Positions 17,608 to 27,021 of a stretch of DNA of 64,000 bases are shown here, piece after piece. The DNA comes from Terrimonas ferruginea DSM 30193. GTDB taxonomy: Bacteria > Bacteroidota > Bacteroidia > Chitinophagales > Chitinophagaceae. The notes under the pieces were generated by a model. It saw only the letters and a program-made list of their open reading frames with translations. It did no database searches and had not been told where the DNA came from. Positions within the stretch are counted from its first letter, which is position 1. The number at the start of each line of letters is the position of its first letter. A program made the position numbers and the translations under genes. The DNA lies in NCBI RefSeq assembly GCF_000425585.1, contig NZ_AUDS01000009.1, positions 295,538-359,537 on the forward strand. Reading direction: 5' to 3'.

Positions 17608-18436
17608 ATGCGTGGTTGTATCGTTCGAGCAACAGCACGCATTCCCGCGCTTCTTTTACATCATGTACACGAAGAACAGCGGCGCCTTTTTGTAAAGCAA
17701 TTGTGTTGAGGACAGTTGTGCCATTCACGGCTTCTTCCGCGGTTATGCCAAGCGTTTTGTAAATGGTTGATTTGCGTGAAAGTCCCGCCAGTAAAGGCAT
17801 CCCCATAGATGCAAAGACTTCCAGCTTGCGCAGCAGCTGAAAATTATGATCGATCGTTTTGCCAAAGCCAAAGCCCGGATCGATTAAGATATCATGCACG
17901 CCTGCTTCGCGCAACTCCACAATTTTCTGCGCCAGAAAATCAAACACCTCGGTCACCACATTGCCGTATTGCGGTGCCTGCTGCATGTCGCCCGGCGTTC
18001 CCTGCATGTGCATTAACACATAAGGCACCTGCAATTCCGCGACGGTTTTAATCAATGCTTCATCCATTGAACCCGCGCTGATATCATTCACGATTGAAGC
18101 ACCTGCTTCCACTGCACGCCGCGCTACCAGCGCGTGAAAGGTATCGATGGAAATAACAATCTCCGGAAACCGTCTGCTGATCGCTTCGATCGATGGCAAC
18201 ACGCGGGAAAGTTCTTCCTCCGCGCCAAGCCAGCGGCTTCCCGGGCGCGTGCTTTGCCCACCGATGTCGAGTATCGCGGCGCCGGACTTTATCATTTGCT
18301 CCGCTGTCCGCAATACTTCATCCGTTTCCGCGTGCCGGCTTCCCTGATAAAACGAATCCGGCGTGGTATTGATGATGCCCATGATCAGCGGCCTGTCAAA
18401 TGCCAGTAATCTTCCTTTGCAGTTGAGGGTAAACAT
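17606..18436 (-). CDS. folP: Dihydropteroate synthase
   Basis: 276 residues from the ATG at 18436 (MFTLNCKGRLLAFDRP). A longer frame to 18508 would include the promoter box and is rejected. Family motifs: LIMGIINTTPDSFYQGSR, the DIGGQSTRPGS loop, VNDISAG, VLMHMQGTP, DPGFGFGKT and AGLSRKSTI. It condenses the pterin diphosphate with p-aminobenzoate in folate synthesis. It is divergent from the DUF1599 gene at 18533. Confidence 0.96.
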   Translation of the reverse strand: MFTLNCKGRLLAFDRPLIMGIINTTPDSFYQGSRHAETDEVLRTAEQMIKSGAAILDIGGQSTRPGSRWLGAEEELSRVLPSIEAISRRFPEIVISIDTFHALVARRAVEAGASIVNDISAGSMDEALIKTVAELQVPYVLMHMQGTPGDMQQAPQYGNVVTEVFDFLAQKIVELREAGVHDILIDPGFGFGKTIDHNFQLLRKLEVFASMGMPLLAGLSRKSTIYKTLGITAEEAVNGTTVLNTIALQKGAAVLRVHDVKEARECVLLLERYNHA

Positions 18437-18460
18437 CGGGATTTGTTTGTTATTTTTGAA

Positions 18461-18468
18461 CGAAGATA
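18461..18468 (-). promoter_or_regulatory. -7 box of folP
   Basis: TATCTTCG on the minus strand differs from TAnnTTTG at one base and lies 25 bp before the ATG. Confidence 0.45.
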
Positions 18469-18532
18469 ACTTTTCGGGAATTGCGGACCTCCGTTTCTCC
18501 CACATCATCGCCCGAAGGGCTTTTTAACGAAC

Positions 18533-19072
18533 ATGACAATCACGAATCAGCAATACGAAGCGGTCGTTCACGAATGCAGGGATCTGTTTCTGAAGAAAAA
18601 CAAAGACTACGGCACGGCCTGGCGGGTGCTCCGTACCATCTCCATCGTTGACCAGATCTATATCAAAGCGCAGCGCATCCGCACCTTGCAGGAAAAAACA
18701 GAACAACGCATCGGCGATGATATACCCGGCGAATTCCGCGGCATCATCAATTATGCAGTGATCGGGCTTATCCAATTGCAACTGACAGACAACGATCCCG
18801 AAGACCTCGATGCGGACACGGTTGCTGCGCTCTATGAACAAAAGGTAGCAGACACGCAACAACTGATGAACGACAAAAATCATGACTATGGTGAAGCCTG
18901 GCGACAGATGAGCCAGGAAAGTTTTGTAGACCTGATATTGATGAAACTGCATCGTATGCGACAGATATTGTCCAACAAAGGCCAGACACTGGTCAGTGAA
19001 GGACTGGATGCCAATTACCAGGATATTCTCAACTACGCGGTGTTTGCCCTGATCCTGCAGGGAGAGAACTAA
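18533..19072 (+). CDS. DUF1599 protein with duplicated domain
   Basis: 179 residues made of two similar halves. KNKDYGTAWR at 22-31 matches KNHDYGEAWR at 115-124. QRIRTLQEK...INYAVIGLIQ in the first half matches HRMRQILSNKG...LNYAVFALIL in the second. DUF1599 has been proposed as a nucleotide-modification-associated domain; its activity is not established. The nearby folP and the downstream DoxX-like gene (23-bp gap) suggest a common Bacteroidota gene order, but I infer no metabolic link. The start is the first ATG after the folP promoter region. Confidence 0.85.
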   Translation: MTITNQQYEAVVHECRDLFLKKNKDYGTAWRVLRTISIVDQIYIKAQRIRTLQEKTEQRIGDDIPGEFRGIINYAVIGLIQLQLTDNDPEDLDADTVAALYEQKVADTQQLMNDKNHDYGEAWRQMSQESFVDLILMKLHRMRQILSNKGQTLVSEGLDANYQDILNYAVFALILQGEN

Positions 19073-19095
19073 AGACCGGCCGCATAAAAACTTCG

Positions 19096-20220
19096 ATGAT
19101 GAAATTGACGACGAATCTTGTAAGGATCATTGTAGGGGTGCTGTTTATTTTCTCCGGATTGGTAAAAGCCAACGACCCGCTGGGGCTGAGCTATAAGATG
19201 CAGGAGTTTTTCGAAGTATGGGGCGTGTCAAGGCTGGATCCCACCACATTAGCTTCCTCCGTGATCATGAACGCATTCGAAATCATCGCGGGTTTTGCAC
19301 TGCTGCTTGGCTGGCGTATCCGCCTGTTTAGCTGGCTGCTGCTTGCATTGATTATTTTCTTTACTTTCCTCACCGGTTATACTTTTATTACGGGCAAACC
19401 TACCAATTGCGGCTGCTTCGGGGATTGTCTTCCTATCAGTTCCCGCACCTCTTTCCTGAAAGATGTGGCCTTAACCGTGCTGATCGCATTTATCTGCTGG
19501 CAGCGTAAATACATCCAGCCTTTGTTTGCCGCCAAACTCAACAACATCCTGATGGTGCTGGTGATCATCTTCAGTTTCGGTTTCCAATGGTATACTTTGC
19601 GCTACCTGCCGGTGGTGGATTGTCTTCCTTATAAAAAAGGCAACAACATCACCGATCTGCGCAAAGTACCGGCCAACGCGATACCTGACAGCTCTGTTAT
19701 TCTTTTTGTTTATAAAAAAGGAAACGAAGAAGTGCGTTTTACCGCCGAAAACTTCCCGGCCGATTTCAGTGATTCACTATATACTTATGTAGATCGCGAA
19801 GACAAACTGATCCGTGCGGGCGTCAACAATCACCCGCCGATCAAGGATTTTGTGCTCAATACGGCAACAGGCGCAGACACAACAGAAGCCATCCTCGCCG
19901 AACCACGCGTGGTATTGCTGTTTGTGCAGACCGCCAAAGACGCCGCTTCCGGCTGGCAGAAAAAATTTGAACCTGTTTACAAAGCGGCTGTGCAATCCAA
20001 TGTACCCGTGCATCTGGTAACAGGAACAAGAGCGGATCTGGAAAGAGCCATTCAGGGAACACCGTTGCAAGGCGCCAGTGTATTGACCTGTGACAACACC
20101 GCCATACGCACCGCTGCCCGGACCAATCCCTGCCTGTATGTGGTGGAAAAAGGAACGATCCTCGGAAAATGGGCTGCTCCTAATATGAGCTCGGCCATTC
20201 CGTTACTGGAAAAGAAATAA
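19096..20220 (+). CDS. BT_3928-like membrane protein: DoxX/MauE-type domain plus thioredoxin-like region
   Basis: 374 residues. The first 160 form four membrane helices of the DoxX/MauE type, beginning NLVRIIVGVLFIFSGLVKANDP. A CGCFGDC motif sits in the loop after helix three (TGKPTNCGCFGDC). The rest is extracytoplasmic, with VDCLPYKKGNN and a thioredoxin-like region (VVLLFVQTAKDAASGW) that lacks an obvious CxxC. DoxX/MauE relatives take part in redox or disulphide handling at the membrane. The role here is inferred only. MMKL gives two possible adjacent starts. Confidence 0.82.
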   Translation: MMKLTTNLVRIIVGVLFIFSGLVKANDPLGLSYKMQEFFEVWGVSRLDPTTLASSVIMNAFEIIAGFALLLGWRIRLFSWLLLALIIFFTFLTGYTFITGKPTNCGCFGDCLPISSRTSFLKDVALTVLIAFICWQRKYIQPLFAAKLNNILMVLVIIFSFGFQWYTLRYLPVVDCLPYKKGNNITDLRKVPANAIPDSSVILFVYKKGNEEVRFTAENFPADFSDSLYTYVDREDKLIRAGVNNHPPIKDFVLNTATGADTTEAILAEPRVVLLFVQTAKDAASGWQKKFEPVYKAAVQSNVPVHLVTGTRADLERAIQGTPLQGASVLTCDNTAIRTAARTNPCLYVVEKGTILGKWAAPNMSSAIPLLEKK

Positions 20221-20246
20221 GCTGTTCATTTTAAAAACTGCATTGC

Positions 20247-21293
20247 TTGGCACGTTACATTCTCCGCAAATTCTTGTACAGCCTGCTCGTTCTGGCAGGC
20301 GTGGTATCGCTGGTTTTTTTCCTGTTCCAGGGATTCGGCGATCCCTCCAGGCTGGTGATGGGGCAAAGCGGCGATGCCGCCACCCAGGCCAGCATTCGCA
20401 AAGAACTGTATCTCGATCAGCCGCGCTGGAAACAATTTCTTTACTACGTCAATGACGTATCACCCGTCGCTATTCATTCAACAGAAGAAATCAACAGAAA
20501 AAAACTCAAAGGTTTTTTTATTGGTGGCGAAACCAAACTCGCTTTCAAAGTGCCTTATCTGCGCACATCCTATCAAAGCAAGCGTGATGTATGGAGTATT
20601 CTCATGCAGGCTTTACCCGGTACTTTATTACTGGCCGTAGCGGCCATGTTCATCGCCGTGCTGATCGGCATTCCTTTAGGCGTATTGGCCGCAGTCCGGC
20701 AGAATACCTGGTGGGATACTACTGCCATTTTCTCCAGCATCATAGGCATCTCGGCGCCCTCATTTTTCATGGGCATTATCATCGCGTATATTTTCGGATT
20801 TGTACTCAGCGACTGGACAGGGTTACATATATCCGGCAACTGGTTTTATATCGATAATGACGGACATAAAAGGCTGAGTTTGCAAAACCTGATACTGCCC
20901 GCTATTACTTTAGGTATTCGCCCGCTGGCGATCATCACACAGTTGACCCGAAGTGCCATGCTGGATGTACTCGATCAGGACTATATCCGTACGGCTTATG
21001 CAAAAGGTCTGGGGAAAAAAATCGTTATCTGGAAACATGCATTGCGCAATGCGCTCAATCCGGTGATCACAGCCGTAACGGGTTGGTTCGCCGAATTGCT
21101 GGCAGGCGCATTTTTTGTGGAATATATTTTTGGCTGGCAAGGTATTGGTAAAGTAACGGTGGATGCGCTGGAAAAACTGGATTATCCCGTAGTAATGGGA
21201 TCAGTGCTGGTGTCTGCCGCTTTTTTTACGCTGATAAATATCCTGGCCGATATTCTGTACGGTGTGGTTGATCCGCGTGTAAGAGTACGATAA
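20247..21293 (+). CDS. DppB-type ABC transporter permease, orphan, TTG start
   Basis: 348 residues. The N-terminal helix (ILRKFLYSLLVLAGVVSLVFFLFQGFGDP) and the permease core are those of DppB/OppB-type inner-membrane permeases. The EAA loop reads RTAYAKGLGKKIVIWKHALRNALNP, and the C-terminus is the usual VDPRVRVR. The only sensible start is the TTG at 20247; an in-frame stop lies 15 bp upstream of it. No DppC, ATPase or binding protein lies nearby, so partners must be elsewhere. The stop directly abuts the ATG of the next gene. Confidence 0.9.
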   Translation: MARYILRKFLYSLLVLAGVVSLVFFLFQGFGDPSRLVMGQSGDAATQASIRKELYLDQPRWKQFLYYVNDVSPVAIHSTEEINRKKLKGFFIGGETKLAFKVPYLRTSYQSKRDVWSILMQALPGTLLLAVAAMFIAVLIGIPLGVLAAVRQNTWWDTTAIFSSIIGISAPSFFMGIIIAYIFGFVLSDWTGLHISGNWFYIDNDGHKRLSLQNLILPAITLGIRPLAIITQLTRSAMLDVLDQDYIRTAYAKGLGKKIVIWKHALRNALNPVITAVTGWFAELLAGAFFVEYIFGWQGIGKVTVDALEKLDYPVVMGSVLVSAAFFTLINILADILYGVVDPRVRVR

Positions 21294-23714
21294 ATGCAAG
21301 TAATGAACAGGGCAATACAATGTTTCTTCTTCCTCATAGCTTTTTATAGCAGTAACAGACTACATGCGCAGGACACCGTGCTGCCTGCGGCTGTGGATGC
21401 TTATGTAGAAAAAAGCGCAGCCCTCTTTCACAATACGCAGATCTATCTGCACACCGACAAAACACAGTATGTTTCCAACGAAAACATCTGGTTTTCGGCT
21501 TACCTGCTTCAAACACCTTTTTCGCTCAACGATTATACGACATTGTATGTTTTTCTGTCTCACCGGCAATCGAAGAAAGTGGTGTTGTCGTCACAGTTCG
21601 TGATGAGCCAGGGAATGGGGGCAGGGTATCTTTTTATTCCCGATACATTGGAGACCGGCGATTACCAGTTGGTGGCTTATACCAATATGATTACTCAGGA
21701 GCAACATCCGGTTGTATTTCGTCAGTTGATACAGTTGCGCAGCAGAAAAACGAGTGCTCACTCGCTTTCATTTGAAAAGGCTGTTGCATGGCCGGCATCA
21801 GGCGACAGCTGCCGCCTGATGTTGCGCGTAACGAATGAGCATAACTATTATGCCAAAGGCGCCACTGCCCGTTATACCATTCTTGCAGATGAAAAACCCA
21901 TTGTCAATGGTTCGGTCCTCATCAACTCTTTCGGCGAATTGCCCATCGCTTTTATGCCTGTGGCCGGCGCCACCCGTTATGAAGTGGAAACTACCATTCA
22001 AAAGGATACGCTTGTTTCTTTCAACCGTCAACCCATCAACTGGATGCAGCCGCCTGTAAGGATTCGCTGGTACGCAGAAGGAGGCAACCTGTTGAATGAA
22101 CAACCTGCCAGGCTGTTGTTCGAAGCCCGCGGAATCGACGGCCGCCCCGTTGCTATTGATGCAACCCTGTTGGCAGACGGACAACCGGCCGGTAAACTCA
22201 AAACCGGTACTGATGGTATAGGTGAACTGCGTTTCACACCATTGTCGGGGAGAGAGTATACCGTTTCTGCTGCAGGAAGCCGACCGCTTTTGGCAGATGT
22301 TTTTCCGGTGGTGGAGAAAAACGGCTATTCCCTCCAGGTACAGGAAGGGGTGATCAAAGACACTATTCAACTGCGTATTGCCAGCACGGCAGATGCAAAG
22401 GTGAAGGTGCTGCTGCACAATTACCGTGATATAGAAGGGTACTGGTCATTGACAGTAACGAATAAAACACTGACGGTAAAAATTCCGCAGAAGGAAATGC
22501 CGAAGGGACTTTATACCTTAACGATGTTTGATGCCCAGGACCGGCCGGTGGCGGAACGTACGATATTCGTTGGCTATTATCAGCAACCGCAACTCTCCGT
22601 GGTTACGGATTCCAATGCTTATCATCATCGCTCGAAGGTGAAGGTGAAAATCAATGTCAAGAATCCGGATGGCAAACCACAACAAACCTTGTTTTCCGCG
22701 GCCACCGTACAGCTCAGACGCGTTCAGCCGGCTTACTTCCAGGATATCGTTCCTTTTAATTATTTCCAGGGTTATATCAATGCCGGCATCATTTCTACCC
22801 GGCTTCCGGCCGAGTTAGGGGATGCTGCCACACTTGAGAAATTTTTACTCACGCGTTGCTGGACGCGCTATAATTTACCGGAACCAGCTATGGCTTTACG
22901 GAATATGGCGCAGGGAAAACAACTCGGTCTTTCCGGCGTTGTGGAACCGCTTGTTAAAAGAGCGACGTTGCCGGTAGAACTTTCAGTGATCACCGACAAC
23001 GGATTGTTTTTTGTGAGCACAGATGATAAAGGAAAATTTGTGGTGCCGGATGAGATGACCATTCTGGAACCCGACCGCAGGATGGGACTGGTGGTCAACG
23101 GCAAGCGGAATGAAGAATACAAAATCATCCTGCATCACGAGGTGGATTCGCTCGATAAGAATGCAGCACGATTACCTTACACAACGCCCTTTATTCCCGG
23201 CGCAGGAGCGATAGATCCGGGCCCCGAACCATTGGGACAAGGCAAAACACTGACAAATGTGATTGTGAAAAGCAGACCGGATATCGGCGTATACCATGGC
23301 AAAGACGGCTGTAATGATTACGTGTGCATGTACAACGTGCTCAATTGTACCAATCACCCCTATGGAGGTTCGGTACCGGTGAATGGCGGCTCTTATTACC
23401 TCAATAACGGCTCAAGCGTTACTTATGTATGCAAAAGTGCAAAGCAGGAAAATCAGTTTCTGCTCAAGATCGCAGGCCGTTATTATTCCAAACTTTTTTA
23501 CGTGGCGGATTACGCACAGTTCAGTCCACCCGAGCCGGAAGTATTGAGCACCATTTATTGGTCCCCGCAATTGATCACAAATGAAAAGGGTGAGGCTGAG
23601 CTTAGTTTCTATACAAATGACCTGCCCGGTTCATTTACGGTAATAATAGAAGGGGTGAGTCCTGCCGGAGTGGTGAGTGGAAAAGCGGTGTTCAATGTTG
23701 GTAAGGAAAAATAA
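21294..23714 (+). CDS. Large secreted MG2-domain protein
   Basis: 806 residues. A signal peptide ends RLHAQ. The mature start (QIYLHTDKTQYVSNENIWFSAYL) is the macroglobulin-like MG2 pattern found in many Bacteroidota secreted proteins. Repeated beta-sandwich segments follow. A cysteine cluster at about 660-705 reads GCNDYVCMYNVLNC then YVCK, with Gly-rich spacing between. The end, YWSPQLITNEKGEAEL to SFTVIIEGVSP, looks like the last macroglobulin domain. No thioester motif is visible, so it is not a protease-trapping alpha-2-macroglobulin. The ATG follows the permease stop with no gap, implying coupled translation. MNRAIQ at 21303 is an alternative start. Confidence 0.8.
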   Translation: MQVMNRAIQCFFFLIAFYSSNRLHAQDTVLPAAVDAYVEKSAALFHNTQIYLHTDKTQYVSNENIWFSAYLLQTPFSLNDYTTLYVFLSHRQSKKVVLSSQFVMSQGMGAGYLFIPDTLETGDYQLVAYTNMITQEQHPVVFRQLIQLRSRKTSAHSLSFEKAVAWPASGDSCRLMLRVTNEHNYYAKGATARYTILADEKPIVNGSVLINSFGELPIAFMPVAGATRYEVETTIQKDTLVSFNRQPINWMQPPVRIRWYAEGGNLLNEQPARLLFEARGIDGRPVAIDATLLADGQPAGKLKTGTDGIGELRFTPLSGREYTVSAAGSRPLLADVFPVVEKNGYSLQVQEGVIKDTIQLRIASTADAKVKVLLHNYRDIEGYWSLTVTNKTLTVKIPQKEMPKGLYTLTMFDAQDRPVAERTIFVGYYQQPQLSVVTDSNAYHHRSKVKVKINVKNPDGKPQQTLFSAATVQLRRVQPAYFQDIVPFNYFQGYINAGIISTRLPAELGDAATLEKFLLTRCWTRYNLPEPAMALRNMAQGKQLGLSGVVEPLVKRATLPVELSVITDNGLFFVSTDDKGKFVVPDEMTILEPDRRMGLVVNGKRNEEYKIILHHEVDSLDKNAARLPYTTPFIPGAGAIDPGPEPLGQGKTLTNVIVKSRPDIGVYHGKDGCNDYVCMYNVLNCTNHPYGGSVPVNGGSYYLNNGSSVTYVCKSAKQENQFLLKIAGRYYSKLFYVADYAQFSPPEPEVLSTIYWSPQLITNEKGEAELSFYTNDLPGSFTVIIEGVSPAGVVSGKAVFNVGKEK

Positions 23715-23718
23715 AGGA

Positions 23719-24000
23719 TCATTGGATGATCACTTCGGTGACCATTTTCCGTCCCATCACTTCATTTACACGGCGGATGATATTTTCCCGCTGATAAAGT
23801 AATTCCTGCTTGAGCGGCGCCACAGAGGTGGTAATGATGAGTTTTCCTCCGAATAACTGCAATTTCTCTGTATACCGGGCGACGGTTTTTCCCATGATTT
23901 CCTCCCATACGTCGTGTATCTGCATAGCCTGGATATCACCCTTGAGGGGGCTTTTATTCAGGAACAGTTGCATGGCGTCGCCGATAGAGAATTCACCCAT
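23719..24000 (-). CDS. DUF721 (DciA-like) protein
   Basis: 93 residues with the DUF721 pattern: SIGDAMQLFLNKSPLKGDIQAMQIHDVWEEIMGKTVARYTE, then a short sheet (LQLFGGKLIITTSVAPLKQELLYQRENII). The domain includes DciA, the loader of the replicative helicase in many bacteria; that function is likely but not shown here. It converges on the MG2-domain gene with 4 bp between the stops. Confidence 0.85.
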   Translation of the reverse strand: MGEFSIGDAMQLFLNKSPLKGDIQAMQIHDVWEEIMGKTVARYTEKLQLFGGKLIITTSVAPLKQELLYQRENIIRRVNEVMGRKMVTEVIIQ

Positions 24001-24113
24001 GGATAAAAATTGTTTTACAAAAGTACGAAATCGGCCCGGGAGGCCCGAGACAGATATTTAGGTTTTTTGAAGCGAAAGAATGCGTTATTTTGCAACTATA
24101 TAATAATCACCGT

Positions 24114-24803
24114 ATGGCCGACGCTATCATTGATCTGCAGCACGTAAATATTTATCAGGGCGACAATCTGATCTTACAGGACGTTAATCTCCGCGTAAAT
24201 GCGGGAGAATTCGTTTATCTCGTAGGTAAAACAGGTTCGGGTAAGTCGAGTTTGCTCAAAACCCTGTACGGTGAACTGCTGCTGAAGGAAGGCGAAGGTA
24301 CGGTGGCCGGATTTTCGCTCCGCCAGCTCGATTGGAAAAAAGTTCCTTTTCTGCGCCGTAAAATGGGCGTGGTGTTCCAGGATTTCCAATTGCTCACAGA
24401 CCGGAATGTAAACGATAACCTGAAGTTTGTGCTTCGCGCCACCGGCTGGACCGACGATAAACTGATGGATGAAAAAATTGCCGACGTACTGGATAAGGTC
24501 GGACTGAAGGCCAAAGGTTTCAAAATGCCTTTTGAACTCAGCGGCGGTGAGCAACAGCGTATCGATATCGCACGTGCATTGCTCAATTCACCCAAACTCA
24601 TTCTCGCAGACGAACCGACAGGTAACCTCGATCCGGAAACCTCCGACGAGATCATGAACCTGTTGTTCCATATCTCACGCGATTTCAATACGGCCGTAGT
24701 AATGGCAACGCATGACTATATTGTTGTGCAGAAATTTCCGGCACGCATGATCCGCACCGAACGTGGCCGCGTGATAGACAATGCTACCATAGCCATTGAA
24801 TAA
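24114..24803 (+). CDS. ftsE: Cell division ATP-binding protein FtsE
   Basis: 229 residues from the ATG at 24114. ABC ATPase motifs are complete: Walker A GKTGSGKS (38-45), signature LSGGEQQR (141-148), Walker B LILADE (161-166) and switch His199. The FtsE-like opening reads IIDLQHVNIYQGDNLILQDVNL. FtsE works with membrane FtsX at the division site; no ftsX is in the window, which is common in this phylum. Its last 20 bp overlap the tail of the convergent glycosyltransferase gene. Confidence 0.93.
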   Translation: MADAIIDLQHVNIYQGDNLILQDVNLRVNAGEFVYLVGKTGSGKSSLLKTLYGELLLKEGEGTVAGFSLRQLDWKKVPFLRRKMGVVFQDFQLLTDRNVNDNLKFVLRATGWTDDKLMDEKIADVLDKVGLKAKGFKMPFELSGGEQQRIDIARALLNSPKLILADEPTGNLDPETSDEIMNLLFHISRDFNTAVVMATHDYIVVQKFPARMIRTERGRVIDNATIAIE

Positions 24804-25923
24804 GCGATTGGGCATTCTGATCGTTGTCGTAGGTATGGGCAAGCAACGATTTGCGCAAACGGATTTCTTCCTCTGAAAAAGGCTGGTGATAGAGCTGTGC
24901 AATGATGGCGGCAAAGGCATTGGCATTGGAGCCGATATGACAAGCCGGTTCGAGCCCCGTTCCTTCCACCATCGGTGCATTCACCACGCAATGGCGTCCC
25001 TGGAACAATGCATGCAATAATTTGAGACGGATACCTGTAATGTTTTTATTGAAACTGGGAAGCACATGAATATGGGCCTTCCTGACCAGGTCATTCATTT
25101 CCGTTTCCGTCGGATTGGAAACAAGACAGGTATGCTGACAGAGATGCGCAGCTTTTTGTAAACGTTTCGAAGGTTTTTTGCCGGCAATGACCAGCGGTAC
25201 ACGGATCTTGGTAAACACACGGCACAACAACCACAAGGCGGCCTCCTCATTTTCCGGAACGGAAAGATTGCCGTGGTAAAGGCAAAGATTACCAATTCCT
25301 TCTTCACCGGTTACTTCCTGCCAGCTTGGAAATGCGGGAATAAACCGCACATTCGGCAAGTCATATTTTTGCTGAAGAATAGCTTTGTCCGACTCCGTGA
25401 TGCAGGCATAAAGTGCCTCATGCGGCAAGCCCTTTGAATATTTTTTCAGCAAATGACTTTCATGGCTGAAATACATTTTCTTCAACGGGTTGAAAGACGA
25501 ACGCGCGAGTTCCTTGTAATAAAGACTTTCTTCATTATGTACCCGCACGACCACTTTTCGCACCGACAGGTCCAGGAACGGGAGAATGCCGGTGCAATGA
25601 ATGCCTTCTATTAAAATCGGATGCTGATCCTGTTGAAGATTGTCGATCAGTTTATCGTTGACACGCGAACCGACAATAAAGGGTTGTGAAAAAGAGAAAC
25701 CTTCTTTCAAAGACTTGCGGTCGTACACACTGATGGATTCGCAGAATTGGTTCAGCTCATTCGGGGTGCCGCGGTCATTGTAGCAGAAATAATGCAGATG
25801 AATACCGATTCCCTGTTTATGAAAGGCTTTGATCCGGTTGAACATATCAATCGCCCCGCCATAATCGGCAGGAAACGGCACGTCCAGGCACACAATATGT
25901 AGGTAACGTTTCAACGTGGTCAA
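24784..25923 (-). CDS. Glycosyltransferase (GT-B fold, group 1 type), TTG start
   Basis: 379 residues. The opening YLHIVCLDVPFPADYGGAIDMFNRI is the standard N-terminal loop of GT4-like enzymes. The second half has LCLYHGNLSVPENEEA, PLVIAGKKPSKRLQ and the donor-binding AHIHVLPSFNKNITGIRLKLLHAL. Donor and acceptor are unknown. The start is a TTG whose bases overlap the stop of the upstream glycosyltransferase (TTGA), so translation is probably coupled. Last of a three-gene minus-strand unit with another glycosyltransferase and an oxidoreductase. Confidence 0.87.
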   Translation of the reverse strand: MTTLKRYLHIVCLDVPFPADYGGAIDMFNRIKAFHKQGIGIHLHYFCYNDRGTPNELNQFCESISVYDRKSLKEGFSFSQPFIVGSRVNDKLIDNLQQDQHPILIEGIHCTGILPFLDLSVRKVVVRVHNEESLYYKELARSSFNPLKKMYFSHESHLLKKYSKGLPHEALYACITESDKAILQQKYDLPNVRFIPAFPSWQEVTGEEGIGNLCLYHGNLSVPENEEAALWLLCRVFTKIRVPLVIAGKKPSKRLQKAAHLCQHTCLVSNPTETEMNDLVRKAHIHVLPSFNKNITGIRLKLLHALFQGRHCVVNAPMVEGTGLEPACHIGSNANAFAAIIAQLYHQPFSEEEIRLRKSLLAHTYDNDQNAQSLIQWLW

Positions 25924-27008
25924 CTCAATGTTTCGTAAAAGGTTAGCAATTTTTTCGACTCCTGTTCCCAGTTTAACACTTCTCTGGCTTTCAGGCAGTT
26001 GTCTTTCAGCTTAGTATATAAAACAACGTCTTCCTGTAAATTGTTCAGGGCGGCCGCAATCGTATCTGTTTTCAGGTCGGTAATCAGCACCGCTATTTCA
26101 TATTCATCATTGATGCGGCGGTATTCGGGAAAATCCATTGTCACCTGCGGCAAACCCGCCTGGATGTAGTCAAAAAATTTATTGGGAAGTGCGTAATACT
26201 GATTCAGGCCCTCGTTTTCGGCAATACCGATGCCGATTGTTGCCTGCCGGGTGATTTCCCATAGTTGATCGGGCGGCAACATGCCGAGCAAGGTTACTTT
26301 TTCTTCCACACCATGCTCTGTGACCAGTTTTTTTAGCTGCGGCATAAAATTACCATCACCACAAACCACCAGGGGCAGGCGAATATGTTTCAACGCCGGG
26401 ATCAGGTACTCAAATCCGCGGGCTTCATTGACGGCACCGGAATAAAGCAGGAAAGGCGAGGAGGGAAGTTGTGTAGCAGCTAATATACGTTTCACCGGCA
26501 CATTTCTTATTACATCATATTGCACGCCGTATCGGCGCTGAAATTCTTCGGCAATACTTTGACATACCGTATAACCATTTTTGAATTGCGATACTGCCCA
26601 GCGTTCAATCTTCGTCCACATTTTATGAACGCGGGGTCGTGTTACCACTTCCTTCAACTCCGTAAACAATTCATGTGCATCATATACGCGTCGAGCGCGT
26701 TTTATTTTCGATATCAGCAAACAGGGAACGATGGTATCGAGGTCGATGGCGCAGATGATATGCATGCGCCGGAACAGTAAAAAGAAGAAGAGACGAAGAT
26801 TGTATTCTGCGTAAAACGCTTTGCCGCGCTTAAAAAAGCAGGGCAGTCTTTTCTGGGCGAATGACCGTTCTTTTAAAGGAAGTGATGTGGGCAAGTTGCG
26901 GCCCACCAGCGTTACCTCGTACCCATGCGATGCAAGCGCCGAACAGATGCGGTGCATGCGCTGGTCAAAGCTGAGGTCATTCGTAACGGTGAAATAGATT
27001 TTTTTCAA
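25920..27008 (-). CDS. Glycosyltransferase (GT-B fold, group 1 type), TTG start
   Basis: 362 residues from the TTG at 27008 (reads LKKIYFTVTNDLSFDQRMHRI), 13 bp after the oxidoreductase stop. Longer ATG-initiated frames would run back into that gene. The N-terminal domain has VTLVGRNLP and RVYDAHELFTE; the C-terminal GT-B half has LLYSGAVNEARGFEYLI, LVVCGDGNFMPQL, VTLLGMLPPDQL and the E-rich GIAENEGLNQYYALPNKFFDYI. It probably adds a sugar to a surface glycan; substrates are unknown. Confidence 0.87.
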   Translation of the reverse strand: MKKIYFTVTNDLSFDQRMHRICSALASHGYEVTLVGRNLPTSLPLKERSFAQKRLPCFFKRGKAFYAEYNLRLFFFLLFRRMHIICAIDLDTIVPCLLISKIKRARRVYDAHELFTELKEVVTRPRVHKMWTKIERWAVSQFKNGYTVCQSIAEEFQRRYGVQYDVIRNVPVKRILAATQLPSSPFLLYSGAVNEARGFEYLIPALKHIRLPLVVCGDGNFMPQLKKLVTEHGVEEKVTLLGMLPPDQLWEITRQATIGIGIAENEGLNQYYALPNKFFDYIQAGLPQVTMDFPEYRRINDEYEIAVLITDLKTDTIAAALNNLQEDVVLYTKLKDNCLKAREVLNWEQESKKLLTFYETLS

Positions 27009-27021
27009 CGTAAAATGGTGG

